From Lamellibrachia satsuma (taxonomy: Eukaryota; Annelida; Polychaeta; Sabellida; Siboglinidae): 64,000 bases of DNA. The position numbers and the translations under genes were made by a program. The stretch is taken from positions 361,501-425,500 of the forward strand of contig BSQZ01000061.1 in assembly GCA_033239005.1 (NCBI GenBank), read 5' to 3'. The notes under the pieces were generated by a model. The model had not been told where the DNA came from. It saw only the letters and a list, made by a program, of their open reading frames with translations, and did no database searches. Of the stretch, positions 12,795 through 52,617 are shown in pieces; positions within the stretch are counted from its first letter, which is position 1; every line of letters starts with the position of its first letter.

Positions 12795-13350
12795 TATCGA
12801 GGAGCCACCTTGCAAGATGAAATTAAACTAAATCAGTTGGTCAAACATATAATTCTTCCGAGAAGAGAAGAAAAAATCATAATAATAATATCATCTCTGA
12901 TTGTGTGTGTGTATGAGTGTGCAAGCAATTTTGCTTTGTGCATGAATCTTGGTAATTTTGTAAAAAATAAAGTTTTGCATACTGAGCAAAATCCTTGTAA
13001 GCTGTGTGTATTAAGCTTTTCCTTAACTATAGTGGGAATATTATTAAGTAAAAATGGTAAATTAAGCTGGAGCCATTTCTTTGCAAATTTGTGTTTAGTT
13101 TTATAAGTATATATTTTATTCTTGATTCGTGTATCATAATTATGCATGTTATAGTTGAAGATTATCCTCCAGTTTTGTAAATAAACTGGTAAATTGTTAT
13201 GTAAATATTTATAACACAATTTTAATTGTTGTAATTTAAGAATGTCATCTACTTTTAACATGCTGAGTTTTTTAAGGAGTGGCTCTATTTGGGAATTATA
13301 ATTACTTAAGGTAAAAAGAAAAATATCACCTGAAACTCCACTGTCAACAC
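12795..13350 (-). pseudogene. 3' end of a second non-LTR retrotransposon (L2/CR1-like)
   Basis: The minus strand stays open from about 13345 to 12833 and reads GVSGDIFLFTL, then PLLKKLSMLKVDDILKLQQL and YKYLHNNLPVYL. The pattern 'I..L..LQ.LK..YK.L.N.LP.Y' is characteristic of the region after the reverse transcriptase in L2/CR1/jockey-type ORF2 proteins. The catalytic part is absent (5' truncation). Confidence 0.75.
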
Positions 13351-13679
13351 ATTACTAACGTGTTGAACAAGTTTGGTTAAAAATCACCTAGAACTGACAC
13401 TTATGCAATAGACTAATGAGCAAACCAAAGTTTCTATAACTTCACCACCCAAATTTAAATGGCAAAAGCTAATTTTTCATACAATGCCTATAGAAATCAT
13501 TAAAATAAATATAACATCATTTAGGAATACGAAGGGACTACAGTCCTGCATAATGACATCGCCGTCTAATTAAATAAACTTTTCTTAAACTCTTGCATTA
13601 ACTTGTACATTATTCAAGGTGTTGCCAGGAATTGACAATGACATGCGTTTGTTTATTTTTGTTAAAAATAAATTTTGGG

Positions 13680-13743
13680 ATTTCCCACAATGACGTCACT
13701 GCACATCCCATCATGCTGCGGGGCGTAATGTTATGGCCGCCGA
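13680..13743 (+). promoter_or_regulatory. CpG-rich 5' region of SPAST with overlapping upstream ORF start
   Basis: The stretch around 13700-13800 is clearly richer in G, C and CpG than its surroundings. An ATG at 13733 (G at -3, G at +4, so good context) opens a 44-codon frame ending at TAA 13865-13867, overlapping the SPAST start at 13744, which has C at -3. A second out-of-frame ATG lies at 13728. An in-frame TAA at 13726-13728 precedes the SPAST ATG. Confidence 0.6.
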
Positions 13744-41704
<27,961 letters not shown>

Positions 41705-41884
41705 CACCGTGCAGTCAGACATATTTGTATTCAGGCAGGGTAGTATTCCGGCAGGGTAGTATTGAGGAGCCTGGTAGGGTTAGGGTCATTGATGACAGTT
41801 CTAGAGTGGTTGATTTCAAATGTTGGGCATTTTGTTGAATAATGTAATATTAAATATGATAACATTAAAGAAGATAGTGGCATG

Positions 41885-41907
41885 AATAAAACTGATTTTT
41901 AAATAAA
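41885..41907 (+). terminator. Candidate polyadenylation signals of SPAST
   Basis: Overlapping candidates AATAAA at 41885-41890 and AATAAA at 41902-41907, about 180-200 bases after the SPAST stop. A longer 3' UTR cannot be excluded. Confidence 0.55.
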
Positions 41908-41909
41908 TA

Positions 41910-42734
41910 CCATTTTAGTAAATGAATTAAGCAACGTCTGTAGGGACTTGACTGTAGCTAGCCATGAGGCTTTTGGAAAGGCAATGAATTGCATTTTCTG
42001 TTTGAATTCTCAAGATGCCAATTAAGGGAAAGTGTGCAGTACTTTTACATGGTTCTCAATGTACCATATTGGAACTTTTTTGCATCTTAAAAAATAATTT
42101 AAATATGAGTTACTGGAAAAAGTTTTACATTTACAAAGTAGTAGTGGAAAACATATTTTTTTATATTAACTTTTCATAGGCAAAATTTGCCCTGCTTTCA
42201 ACCCTGAAGAATTGTGAGTTACGTTTAACTGTATTGTTCTTAAATATTTGTGAGTATAATCATTATGTATTCTTCAGATGAAGCTGTACGGGGTTGGGTT
42301 ACTTTTATGTTGTAATGTCTCAAATTGTGGTTGTGCTGTAGCAAATTCTTCCATTTAATTGATTAATGCTATTTTTGGCATACCACTGTGTATCAGATAT
42401 CTCAGTGACTATAACATATAAACTGACAACATCTTGTAATTGGTTTGTGCATGCCAAAATTTTCATTCCATTGTAATTGTTGTCATAGTTTAGCTTTCAT
42501 ACATAGTTGTTTAATAGTACATGAGCGTGTTGTACAATGTAATGTCGAGCTATTAAAGTCATATGTTAATGCCATGCAAATTATATGTAAATTCTAGCAA
42601 ATTGTTTATTGAGTTTTAATCACCTTGTAGTTTTACATTCCACATGTCTGGTTGCACCTATTCCAGTAGTATAACACAATGCAATTCTACTGCAGTGAAA
42701 CAGTGCCTTTTTGAAAGATGGAAGACGTCTATTT

Positions 42735-42735
<1 letters not shown>
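41910..42735. other. Downstream of SPAST, no recognised feature
   Basis: AT-rich sequence with no open frame, repeat family or splice-flanked exon that I can support. Part of it could be an extended SPAST 3' UTR. Confidence 0.5.
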
Positions 42736-42766
<31 letters not shown>

Positions 42767-42870
42767 CATACATAAGTACATACATACATACATACATACA
42801 TATATTATGCATGTATTTTACATGTATGGACCTTTGTGCATATGTATGTGTACATACATACATACATAGA
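42736..42870. repeat. Compound (TA)n / (TACA)n microsatellite
   Basis: A TA run followed by two blocks of CATA repeats separated by about 40 unique bases. Confidence 0.95.
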
Positions 42871-43243
42871 CAGTAGTTCAGTATACATAAATATTTATAA
42901 TCAGGATACAATTCAAATAAGGTGACTTTGTTTGTTGATTGTTGTGTTCATTGATACACTTTTTCACTTTTTTCATGAATTTTCCTGCAAGATGATTATG
43001 TCACTTGAGAAAACATACGTACCGTTTCTCCGTGTCCAAGTACTTGGTTCTCAGTCCATAGGAACAGCGTTCTGTCCACATCTTGCCTTTCAAAGCCTGG
43101 TTAATTTAATGTCCTAGACAAAGTCTACTCAGCTGCATATAGTCATACCTAGATGTAGATGGTTGAATGTTTCCCATAAAAATTGATTTTGAAGTTTGAA
43201 TAATTTTTGCCAGTAAAGTAAATTACTTTGCAAGACATTGCAA

Positions 43244-43510
43244 TTATTCTGATTTGGAGCATTGTAAGTTACTGTCATATGTTAAATACAGGGGTCTCCC
43301 GCTCTCCTGATTTAAGGAACAACCTCTTTAAAAAGAACAATTTGGAGCATTGTAAGTTACTGTCATATGTTAAATACAGGGGTCTCCCGCCTTCCTGATG
43401 TAAGGAACAACCTCTTTAAAAAGAACAATTTGGAGCATTGTAAGTTACTGTCATATGTTAAATACAGGGGTCTCCCGCTCTCCTGATCTGATGTAAGGAA
43501 CAATCTCTTT
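43244..43510. repeat. ~90-bp tandem repeat, three copies
   Basis: Copies share TTTGGAGCATTGTAAGTTAC, TGTTAAATACAGGGGTCTCC and GGAACAACCTCTTTAAAAAG. The third copy is slightly diverged. Confidence 0.92.
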
Positions 43511-44910
43511 AAACAGAATAATTTTAGAACCCTAATTCTGCACTGCATTGTTGGTCACCTACCCTCGTACCCAAGAACATAAGAAACATTGGATATATGG
43601 AACAATACCGATACTGTATTGCCCTAGTTGTTTATAATAATGTCTTATTTATCTGTTTGTCTGCACGTTTTTCTTCTGTCACTTTTTGGGGATTCCCCTT
43701 GAGGGTCCCATGGCCATGCATGCAATACATGTATATTTTGTATTTATATAAATTGGCATTGAAAATGCGCATATACAGTTATTTTCACAGTTTCATATGT
43801 GATTACACAATGCTAGCAAATCATATGTATATTTCACTATATGTAACATTAATATTGTGTAATACTTTCATAATAACAAGTTCAGTCCTGCCTTTTTGTG
43901 TTTTGTCAAATTGGGTATCAGGTGTGGTTGATTGTATGGTTTTATGTCAGTGTCACAGCGGTTTATTCTTTTCACTGATTAAGATTATTAAATGTAAATA
44001 TTGGGGCGAGTATAATTAACATTTTAAGATGATCTGCCGATACATATGTTGTGTATTTCTTCACAGATGTATAGTGATTTTATGTTATAAAAGTTCACTA
44101 GTGACCTCAGTTTGTCTTTGTCCAAAAGTCAAATGTTATACGGATACTCATCGTGTGTTGAATTGACTGTAAACCGTTCGGAATTGCAGTCAGGTGGTCA
44201 ATTTCTTTCGATGTGCATACACATGTTTTACATCGTATTTATGCAATAAATGATACATATAGATGCATTTATAGTTTCAAACTTTTTGAAATATCTTTAT
44301 TAAGCTTTACTTGCTATACCGGCACACACATCTATTGAACTTTTACTTTTATTCGATGCAGCCAAGGCTATGTTTTTAATGCACATCTGCCGTAATGTGT
44401 AGATAAATGACACCATACCCAGCTGGCACCAAATGTTGCTTTACAGTTTTACTACATCGTTCATCCGCTTTATTAACGCACGTTCAATAAGAGTCGTGCG
44501 ATACGGGTGTGCTATATGGAATGTCATGAATGCACGCGATATGGACGGAACTAGTTAATTACTTCATGACGCAGCCATTGCGTATGAAATGTCTGATGAA
44601 GTCAAACCGCCCGACTCCGCTGTCGGTGGGCATCATGTCGGATTCATGTGTATCCATGCTTTGTATGCCGTAAAAATAACCTATATGTGTTAGAAACATT
44701 ATCGGCAAATTTTCTCCACTTTCTTCTGCACCAGTTTAGTGACACCAACTTTATGTAGTTTCGCAGTTCCCCATTACCATTATCCACTGCGCACGTTCGA
44801 TGACGACAAAAGTATTGTCTACGGCATCACGTACAAGACAACACATATTTTATTGTATAACACCGAATGACAAACGACATGGAACGTAGTCTCCAACTTT
44901 GAATAACATT
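43511..44910. other. Intergenic sequence; no supported gene
   Basis: A 140-codon plus-strand frame at 43597-44019 is hydrophobic and AT-driven with no recognised family; I do not call it. The part near 44460-44660 is richer in CpG. Confidence 0.4.
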
Positions 44911-44918
44911 TAAGGTGT

Positions 44919-45314
44919 GTAAGTGCATGCACCTCCTGTAATTGTAAGTTCATGCACCTCCTGTAATTGTAAGTGCATGCACCTCCTGTAATTGTAAGTG
45001 CATGCACCTCCTGTAATTGTAAGTGCATGCACCTCCTGTAATTGTAAGTGCATGCACCTCCTGTAATTGTAAGTGCATGCACCTCCTGTAATTGTAAGTG
45101 CATGCACCTCCTGTAATTGTAAGTTCATGCACCTCCTGTAATTGTAAGTGCATGCACCTCCTGTAATTGTAAGTGCATGCACCTCCTGTAATTGTAAGTG
45201 CATGCACCTCCTGTAATTGTAAGTTCATGCACCTGTAATTGTAAGTGCATGCACCTCCTGTAATTGTAAGTGCATGCACCTCCTGTAATTGTAAGTGCAT
45301 GCACCTCCTGTAAC
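44919..45314. repeat. 25-bp minisatellite, about 16 copies
   Basis: Nearly identical copies of a unit containing AAGTGCATGCACCTCCTGTA; GCATGC is palindromic and occasional copies have TTCATGC. Open minus-strand frames are repeat artefacts. Confidence 0.97.
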
Positions 45315-45364
45315 TGAAAATGTTCATAAACCATGAAAGTATGTATTCTATTGTTTACTCCAAG

Positions 45365-45985
45365 TAATTTTTTTTAATTTCCTATGCAGCTTTGCAATCA
45401 ACATAATATTTTCACCCCATACTTCACATCGATAAAGCAAAATTGGGCATATAAGGGGATAAAAAAGTTCTAACTGGATATCAACAGGAAGTGTTAGTTT
45501 CCTAGCTTTAGAATTTAAACAAAACATTGCTCGGTTTGCCTGATCATATAAATGTCTGATTGCTTTAGAAAATCTACCATTATAGTTAAACTTAAGAAAT
45601 AATTTTCTCGCCCGGACTCTGTCAATACAATTGTATCATCAGCATACAGCAGCACAAAAAAGCTTTAAATACACAATATCCTCATTTTCAAAACAATTTC
45701 CATTAGACTAGAAATGTCTGTTAACTCCCCATATGAATTTGCCAGATTTGTTTCGAGATCATTAAAAAATAATGCAAACATTAGAGGTGATAAATTTTCG
45801 CCTAGTTAAACATCAATATTGCATGGGAAGAAAGGTGACAAATGTTTTGTATCATAGTGAAAATGCTTCCATCAGTAGTATTTGATAATAAATAGAAATT
45901 TTCTGTTTATAGTGTCAAAAGCCTTTCTGTAGTAGGTCATTTTAATATACATTTTGATAGGTCACTAATTAAAAAAGCAATGTAT
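45365..45985 (-). pseudogene. Decayed non-LTR retrotransposon reverse transcriptase (reverse)
   Basis: The minus strand, read from about 45960 down, gives DYRKAFDTINRKFL, GENLSPLMFALFFNDLE, the catalytic LLYADDTIVLTES and then, after frame changes, ANRAMFCLNSKARKLTLPVD and a CEVWGENI block. This is the palm domain and thumb of an L2/RTEX-like element. Several stops and frameshifts are present. Confidence 0.85.
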
Positions 45986-46253
45986 TTTATATTGGACTTC
46001 GATTTAGAATTACTTACCTGACACCCATTGCCAAACTATTGACTTTATGCGTAACATATTATTTAGCCATTCATTATACCCAACAACTACAACTATGACC
46101 AACTCAGGTCACAAGCAATTGGCTACACTAGTAGAAAACACCATAACTAGCATTAATGAACACTCCATCTGACCACTTGTGAAATGTTCTGGGTCACACA
46201 ATGTCCAAAGTCATGGGGTGCAGCCACTTGCTATCGTTTCGTTGGTGGCAGAT

Positions 46254-46592
46254 ACATGGCTGACTCTTCTCGGGGAGGCTTGCAGTAGGCTCGATGCATG
46301 GCTGACTCTTCTCGGGGAGGCTTGCAGTAGGCTCGATGCATGGCTGACTCTTCTCGGGGAGGCTTGCAGTAGGCTCGATGCATGGCTGACTCTTCTCGGG
46401 GAGGCTTGCAGTAGGCTCGATGCATGGCTGACTCTTCTCGGGGAGGCTTGCAGTAGGCTCGATGCATGGCTGACTCTTCTCGGGGAGGCTTGCTGTAGGC
46501 TCGATGCATGGCTGACTCTTCTCGGGGAGGCTTGCTGTAGGCTCGATGCATGGCTGATTCTTCTCGGGGAGGCTTGCAGTAGGCTGGGTGCC
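46254..46592. repeat. 42-bp minisatellite, eight copies, open in both directions
   Basis: The unit includes CATGGCTGACTCTTCTCGGG and AGGCTTGCAGTAGGCTCGAT, 42 bp (14 codons), with a GCAG/GCTG variant. Reading frames of 146-150 codons run through it on both strands. The minus frame starts MSDDPRVLQTL; no flanking domain supports either as a protein. Confidence 0.93.
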
Positions 46593-46795
46593 GATCATTG
46601 TCAATGTCTGGAGAACACGTGGATCATCTGACATGTCGAAGTCATTATCGCTGTTCTCTACCTTGATATAAAAAACACATCTTCCATATTAAAGTGCACA
46701 TTTACATAGGCACTGAAGTTGCTGTTAACAGCTTCAATACTGATGGCTGTATATGGCATAGTATAATCACAAACAAATTGACACATTTATATATT

Positions 46796-46981
46796 TAAAC
46801 TAAACCATGGAATAGTTTCTGAGAATCTATTAACACATTAAAAAACCGCTTGGATAAATTCTGGACAATCCAGGTGATTTATGATTACACTAAACTAAAC
46901 CATGGAATAGTTTCTGAGAATCTATTAACACATTAAAAAACCGCTTGGATAAATTCTGGACAATCCAGGTGATTTATGATT
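46796..46981. repeat. 95-bp tandem duplication
   Basis: Two essentially identical copies containing CCATGGAATAGTTTCTGAGA, AACCGCTTGGATAAATTCTG and CCAGGTGATTTATGATTA. Near identity implies a recent event. Confidence 0.93.
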
Positions 46982-47043
46982 ATATATATATATTACTAAC
47001 TACTACTTTAGTAACAAGAAATTAAACTTACACGAAACAATGT

Positions 47044-47187
47044 TCATACACATCCATTGGGATAAGTTTTACTTTTTCTCCATGTGACCCGTGTTTGCTT
47101 TTCAAATTGTGACACCCAATCACATACTTCTTCTTCTGTGTCAACAGGAAGTCTCGATGTGCACTTGAAGTTCTTCTCATTGTCCAT
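47044..47187 (-). CDS. Possible coding exon of a transposase-associated protein
   Basis: The minus strand reads MDNEKNFKCTSRLP, VDTEEEVCDWVSQFEKQT and VTWRKSKTYPNG before a stop at 47044. An N-terminal 'F.c...V...E...W...F...T..T.R..KTYP' pattern occurs in mobile-element-derived proteins with zinc-binding domains. The codon usage and charged composition look coding, but a frame shift or splice would be needed to continue. Function unknown. Confidence 0.4.
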   Translation of the reverse strand: MDNEKNFKCTSRLPVDTEEEVCDWVSQFEKQTRVTWRKSKTYPNGCV

Positions 47188-47911
47188 TACATGACTACAG
47201 ATTTTGTAGTATGGCTATATTTTCAGGAAGCATTGACTGAAAGTAAACAGAAAATTATAAGCAAGTCTGTGACATAGTTTGTATACAAATATAATTTAAA
47301 TTTACATGACCCATTTTATATGTTTTACATGTCATGAGTAGGCCTAATAATAATTTAACAGTAAATCAATTATAGGGCTATAATCATGATTTATCTACCA
47401 ATCCTATGTTTCTCGGCACAAGGAATTCATTGAAAGTATATTCAAACGCCTAAGACAAGTTACTTTCATGAAAATAGCATTGTCTGTGTCTTTAAAGGTT
47501 CGATTTTAACCCCATTTTTTACAATTTGAATGTACACCATGCATTTTATCCCCAGTCTCTTCTAGTTCACTCATACCAACTTTTATAACAACTTAATTGT
47601 TTGTACTCGATAGATTAAATAACTGCAAGTTGTTTCGAATATTAATCCCATGTGCAATAAGTGTGTTCAGATTTTTTTTAGAACAGCATATTATATTAAG
47701 TAAGGCAACAATCACAATAACCAGCTAGGCAGTATACATTTTATAACTGTAAAACCTGCCTTGCTTTTTCTGAAGCTTAGTAACGATTTGACGTCGATTT
47801 GCACCTTATGATCACGACACGTATAACTACTAGTACAACACCATCTATACAGTAGTCGTCTTCGCGACTTAGTGTTAGACTCGCATGCATGCGTGTCGCT
47901 ACGCCACGCCC

Positions 47912-48490
47912 ATGTTTAAAGGCATGTCTTTAAATAATTAAAGGCACGCCTTTCATTAATTAAAGGTATGCCTTTAATTATTTAAATACGCGTATGTAAA
48001 GTTAAAACCGTGGTTCTAACATTAAAATCATTCCTTTAATTAATTAAGTACGTGTATGTAATGTTAAAGGCATATGCTTTTAAGTAATGAACTACGCGTA
48101 TGTAATGTTAAAGGCATATGCTTTTAAGTAATGAACTAGGCGTATGTAATGTTAAAGGCACGCCTTTAATTAAATACGCGTATCTAATTGTAGCCAATCG
48201 GAACCAGCGAAGTGTACTGATAGAATGTTGTTTCGTTGGTTCTGATTGGTTATAATTAAATACGCGTACTTAATTATTTAAAGGCATATGCTTTTAATGT
48301 TACATACGCGTACTTAATTATTTAAATACGCGTATTTAAAGTTAAAGACAAGGTTGTAACGTTAAAGGCATGCATTTAATTAAATAAAGGCATGCATTTA
48401 ATTAATAAAGTACGCGTATGTAACATTAACGGCAAACCTTTAAATAATTAATTACGCGTATTTAATTGTAACCAATCAGAGCAAGCGAAA
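47912..48490 (+). repeat. Left terminal inverted repeat with palindromic modules
   Basis: Composed of alternating AAAGGCATGCCTTT-like and TACGCGTA palindromes separated by TTAATTAATTAA-like spacers, with two CCAATC blocks, one within TAGCCAATCGGAACCAGCGA. The right repeat is its reverse complement in the same module order; the left one has extra copies of a GTAATGTTAAAGGCATATGC module. Confidence 0.85.
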
Positions 48491-48549
48491 AAAATTGCCA
48501 TCAATAGACGTCCTTGAGCGCGTAGGTTCGAAAATGCAACATCAGCAGC

Positions 48550-48595
48550 ATGGAGGAAGATGATGTGTTTCAAGATCAAGTCCCAAACAGATCTG
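48550..48595 (+). CDS. Possible first coding exon inside the TIR element
   Basis: ATG at 48550 opens MEEDDVFQDQVPNRS and runs into a good donor, CTG|GTAAGG, 46 bases later. It sits about 60 bases inside the left TIR, where a 5' exon of the plus-strand HECT-like gene would be expected. No direct link to 51138 is proven. Confidence 0.35.
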
Positions 48596-48682
48596 GTAAG
48601 GATCGTGCTGTTAACAATATTTTGTTGCACCCATTGATGACCGCTCTGTCGTCACGTTCTACTTAAAACGACCACGACGTCG

Positions 48683-49075
<393 letters not shown>

Positions 49076-49866
49076 GTGAATTAACCATACACATACATGT
49101 ACAAACAGAAAGGCTGGGGTACTCGATCCCCCAGCCAAACATGGAAAATGAAAAAAGTGGGCTAACCACCCAACATTCTTGAACAATTCATAATGAACAT
49201 TATACACACAATGTATAAAGGTGTTACATATCTACACATTAGTGAACCAATAACTACTAAAACATCAGACCGAGAGGTAGGGCCAAACAGCCACACAAAT
49301 GTACTCGTAAAAAGTACCCGCACTAAAAACCCTGTGTACACTACTGAAAACTTAGTGGAGGGAAAAGCGTTAATGCAGAACCTCGTGTACCAAACTATAA
49401 CAGGGAAAAGCGTCAAAAAATTCAAAAACTTTGTGAACTACCTCTCTGTCTTCAGTGTTCCAGTGTATCCCTACATAATGCACCACTTGATTTATTAGAG
49501 AACACTGGGTAACAACTGTTAACACAATATTAGGGAGGGAGGGTGGGATTTTTCAAACGGATCGGAATAAACTGAACAATAAAACTGATCTTGCAATAAA
49601 ATCAACAAATTCAGCGATAACGAATAACCATTAACAATAGAAATTCGGAAATATTTGCAGCGCAAAGGTCTCACAACGACACAAGCTAACTTGGAAATCG
49701 AGCGAGGCTAGCTCTAGGTCACGTGGTTGGTGTATCCATACGCGTGAGCGAGTAATTAGGCCAATACTCTCTCTACCATAAAAGGTCTAACCTCAAATCG
49801 CCTTCATTGGCTTGTCATCTCGCATAAAATCCTTTATGCGCCGCTGTCACATAAATTCATTTATGC
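49076..49866. other. Unique 791-bp segment between the 260-bp direct repeats
   Basis: Contains a 101-codon plus-strand frame (49193-49498) of no recognised family and, near its right end, two short hairpins (GCATAAAATCCTTTATGC and CATAAATTCATTTATG). Confidence 0.5.
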
Positions 49867-50126
49867 AAAATAACAACACAAGTCCAGCGTAGATTGAAAT
49901 AGGCCAAAGAATGACATTTAGATTTATTAATTAAGGAGCATGAAATTAGGCAAGCATACACAATCAAAATAAGATACATCCAATAATCTCAGCAAGCATG
50001 CCGGCCCCCAAAAGGTGTTTACACGTAATTAGTAAATCATGCCTATCAGCTACCCACTACCAGTACTATCTGTACCACTACTTACTTATATACAATTCAC
50101 ATGGTATCGGTGGGGGTCACTCCGCC
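49867..50126 (+). repeat. 260-bp direct repeat, copy B
   Basis: Same orientation and length as copy A. At its right end GGTGGGGGTC (about 50109) pairs with GACCCCCACC near 50158, giving a 10-bp perfect stem that copy A lacks. Confidence 0.93.
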
Positions 50127-50162
50127 ACTAGGTCACCCTCTGTGACCGACCCCCACCATAAT

Positions 50163-50296
<134 letters not shown>

Positions 50297-50773
50297 GGTA
50301 TATACTTGAATAGATATGCCTGTCAGTCTCGTGACCTAGTTTTAGCTGTGCAGTCCACTGCATGGCGACCTCAGGCTCAGCTGTGTTTACGCCTGTGTAA
50401 AGAATATGTTTTTATTTTTGGGTGTATTCACATAATTGACACCAATTGGTATAAATTGTTCTGGTTTCCGATTGACAAAAATATGTTTAAGGTGAGTAAG
50501 AAGTTTTATATCTAAGAATGGTCACAGTAATCGTTTGAGTGCTGGTAACAACTGGACCCTAACTGGATACTATGTAATATCGCTCGCTTACCGTCATGTC
50601 TTCCACTAATACAGAACATTTCTATATAATGTTCGTTTAAATCATATATATTTAAAATATGAATAGTTACAATCGCAGTTGCTACAATCTTATGATGGAA
50701 ACTTAGTACGAAATAGCATTGCTAAGAGACTTATCTAAATTTCAACGTGTACAACATTACCTTTACATGAACC

Positions 50774-50775
<2 letters not shown>

Positions 50776-50862
<87 letters not shown>
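50776..50862. repeat. (AT)n array, ~87 bp
   Basis: Third long A/T array within the TIR element, about 275 bases before the HECT-like exon. Confidence 0.99.
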
Positions 50863-50868
<6 letters not shown>

Positions 50869-51137
50869 GTCTAATTATTACGCGTCTTGATTATTCCAGC
50901 GATGTATGTTTTTTGTGTTATGGCAATACGAATAAAGAATGTAAATTAACTGGAAATAGCATTCGGTTAACTAATTTCCAGGAGTAGATGCATGTGTTTT
51001 AATATGTTCAGAGGTGAATCCAGGAGCTGCACTGTCCTCTGTGCCATTGGAGTGTGGTTCATGCAGGCAAAACATGTGAGACATTTAGCACAGTTGAACT
51101 ATTGAACATAATTGTAAATAAAAGTGATCTTTTTCAG

Positions 51138-52184
51138 CACTGGCTGACTTGTCACAGACGATATCAGCCGAGATTATTGTTGCGATACAACGTCACGATG
51201 TCGTCATGGCACTGCTGAATCTTTCCCGCTAGGAAGATATAACAGCTTGTCGTCTCTCTGTGCAATTCCTAGGTGAAGAGGTGGACGATTTTAGCCGACT
51301 TACAAAGGAAATGTGTAATATCTTCTGGAGGTCAGTCGCGGAAGAGCTGTTGTGTGGGGAACACAGGGTTGTTCCGAGACTTCCACTTCGTCGCGAGAGG
51401 AAAGAAGCGTGGAAATATGTGTCGCTGGGAAGGATTATTTCGCATACAGTGGCCGTCACAGAAACGTTGCCAGTTATGTTGTCAACATATATACTGTTCA
51501 ACGTAATCTTTGAAACCGACGTTGCAGAGGAGTGTTTGTTAGAGGACTTCCTCTTGTACATAACAGATCGGGAAAACGCTCTCCTCCGCAAGGCTATGGG
51601 TTCATTCGCTTGCTTGACTGAGGGTGAGCAGAACCGACTGCAGCATTTCTTCACTGCGCACAATTACTTTGACTTTCTTCGCCGTCAGGAAATAAAAGAC
51701 CAGATATTTGCTATTGCAGAGGAGGAGTTGGTTAAAAGGCCAGCCTTCCTGTGTGCGCAGATCAGGAAAGGTATCCCTGAATCTCACCGCGCCATCTTCT
51801 GGGCACAGCTCAGTATCGACCACCTGAAGTACATGCAGGAGAAACAAAGACCCACACAGGAGAACGTGGTGAACTGCTTAGTTACTCAGAATAGCGACCT
51901 CACAGCCCAGGAGGACACTACATACTTCTACTTGCAGGAGTTTATCAGCAACCTTAATGAGAATCATCTTGTTAAGTTGCTACTGTTTGTCACCGGGTCG
52001 GTCCATCAGCCGTCCAAGATAACAGTGATGTTTAACACTACAGCTGGGATTATGCGGTGCCCCACAGTGCACACATGCTCGAACATTTTGGAACTGTCAT
52101 CGACGTATGTCAGTTTCCAGGAATTTAGGAGATAATTCTCGATGGTACTTGAATCACCAGAGACATACCAATATTCCATGATTT
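51138..52184 (+). pseudogene. HECT-domain E3 ubiquitin-ligase-like protein (two in-frame stops)
   Basis: Acceptor TTTTTCAG precedes 51138. The frame runs SLADLSQTISAEIIVAIQRH, has TAG at 51230-51232, continues VQFLGEEVDDFSRLTKEMCN (the start of HECT-like domains, usually 'V.F.GE...D.GGL..EF'), and ends LLLFVTGSVHQP, MRCPTVHTCSNILELSSTY and VSFQEFRR before TAA at 52133-52135; readable similarity continues after that stop as ESPETYQYSMI to 52184. The Cys in HTCSN fits the HECT catalytic cysteine that accepts ubiquitin. The longest uninterrupted part is 51260-52135 (291 codons). Similar HECT genes occur near integrase-bearing transposons in animals. A possible upstream exon near 51012-51075 does not match in phase. 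Confidence 0.72.
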
Positions 52185-52212
52185 AGGAAAAACGTGTGCG
52201 CCGATTGAATCG

Positions 52213-52617
52213 CAGTGTTCTCTCATGCTCTACAGTGTACTCTCGTGCTCTACAGTGTACTCTCGTGCTCTACAGTGTACTCTCGTGCTCTACACTGTAC
52301 TCTCGTGCTCTACAGTGTACTCTCGTGCTCTACAGTGTACTCTCGAGCTCTATAGTGTACTCTCGTGCTATACAGTGTACTCTCGTGCCATACAATGTAC
52401 TCTCGTGCTCTACAGTATACTCTCGTGCTCTACAGTATACTCTCGTGCTCTACAGTGTACTCTCGTGCTCTACAGTGTACTCTCGTGCCATACAATGTAC
52501 TCTCGTGCTCTACCGTGTACTCTCGTGCTCTACAGTGTACTCTCATGCCATACAGTGTACTCTCATGCCCTACAGTGTACTCTCATGCCCTACAGTGTAC
52601 TCTCGTGCTCTACAGTG
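52213..52617. repeat. 20-bp minisatellite, about 20 copies
   Basis: Unit TCTCGTGCTCTACAGTGTAC with scattered substitutions, beginning about 30 bases after the HECT-like reading frame. All forward frames are open across it by chance of composition. Confidence 0.97.

Noticed and set aside
43597..44019. 140-codon hydrophobic frame downstream of SPAST
   Set aside because: AT-rich, no domain, no promoter or splice support; likely chance or 3' UTR.
44819..45334. Overlapping minus-strand repeat proteins
   Set aside because: All are frames through the 25-bp minisatellite; the unit length is not a multiple of three so the 'protein' cycles frames.
51012..51075. Upstream HECT-gene exon (acceptor TTCAG, donor GTGAGA)
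   Set aside because: Splice sites look acceptable but the 64-base length does not bring the 48550 exon or the 51138 exon into a common frame; left unannotated.
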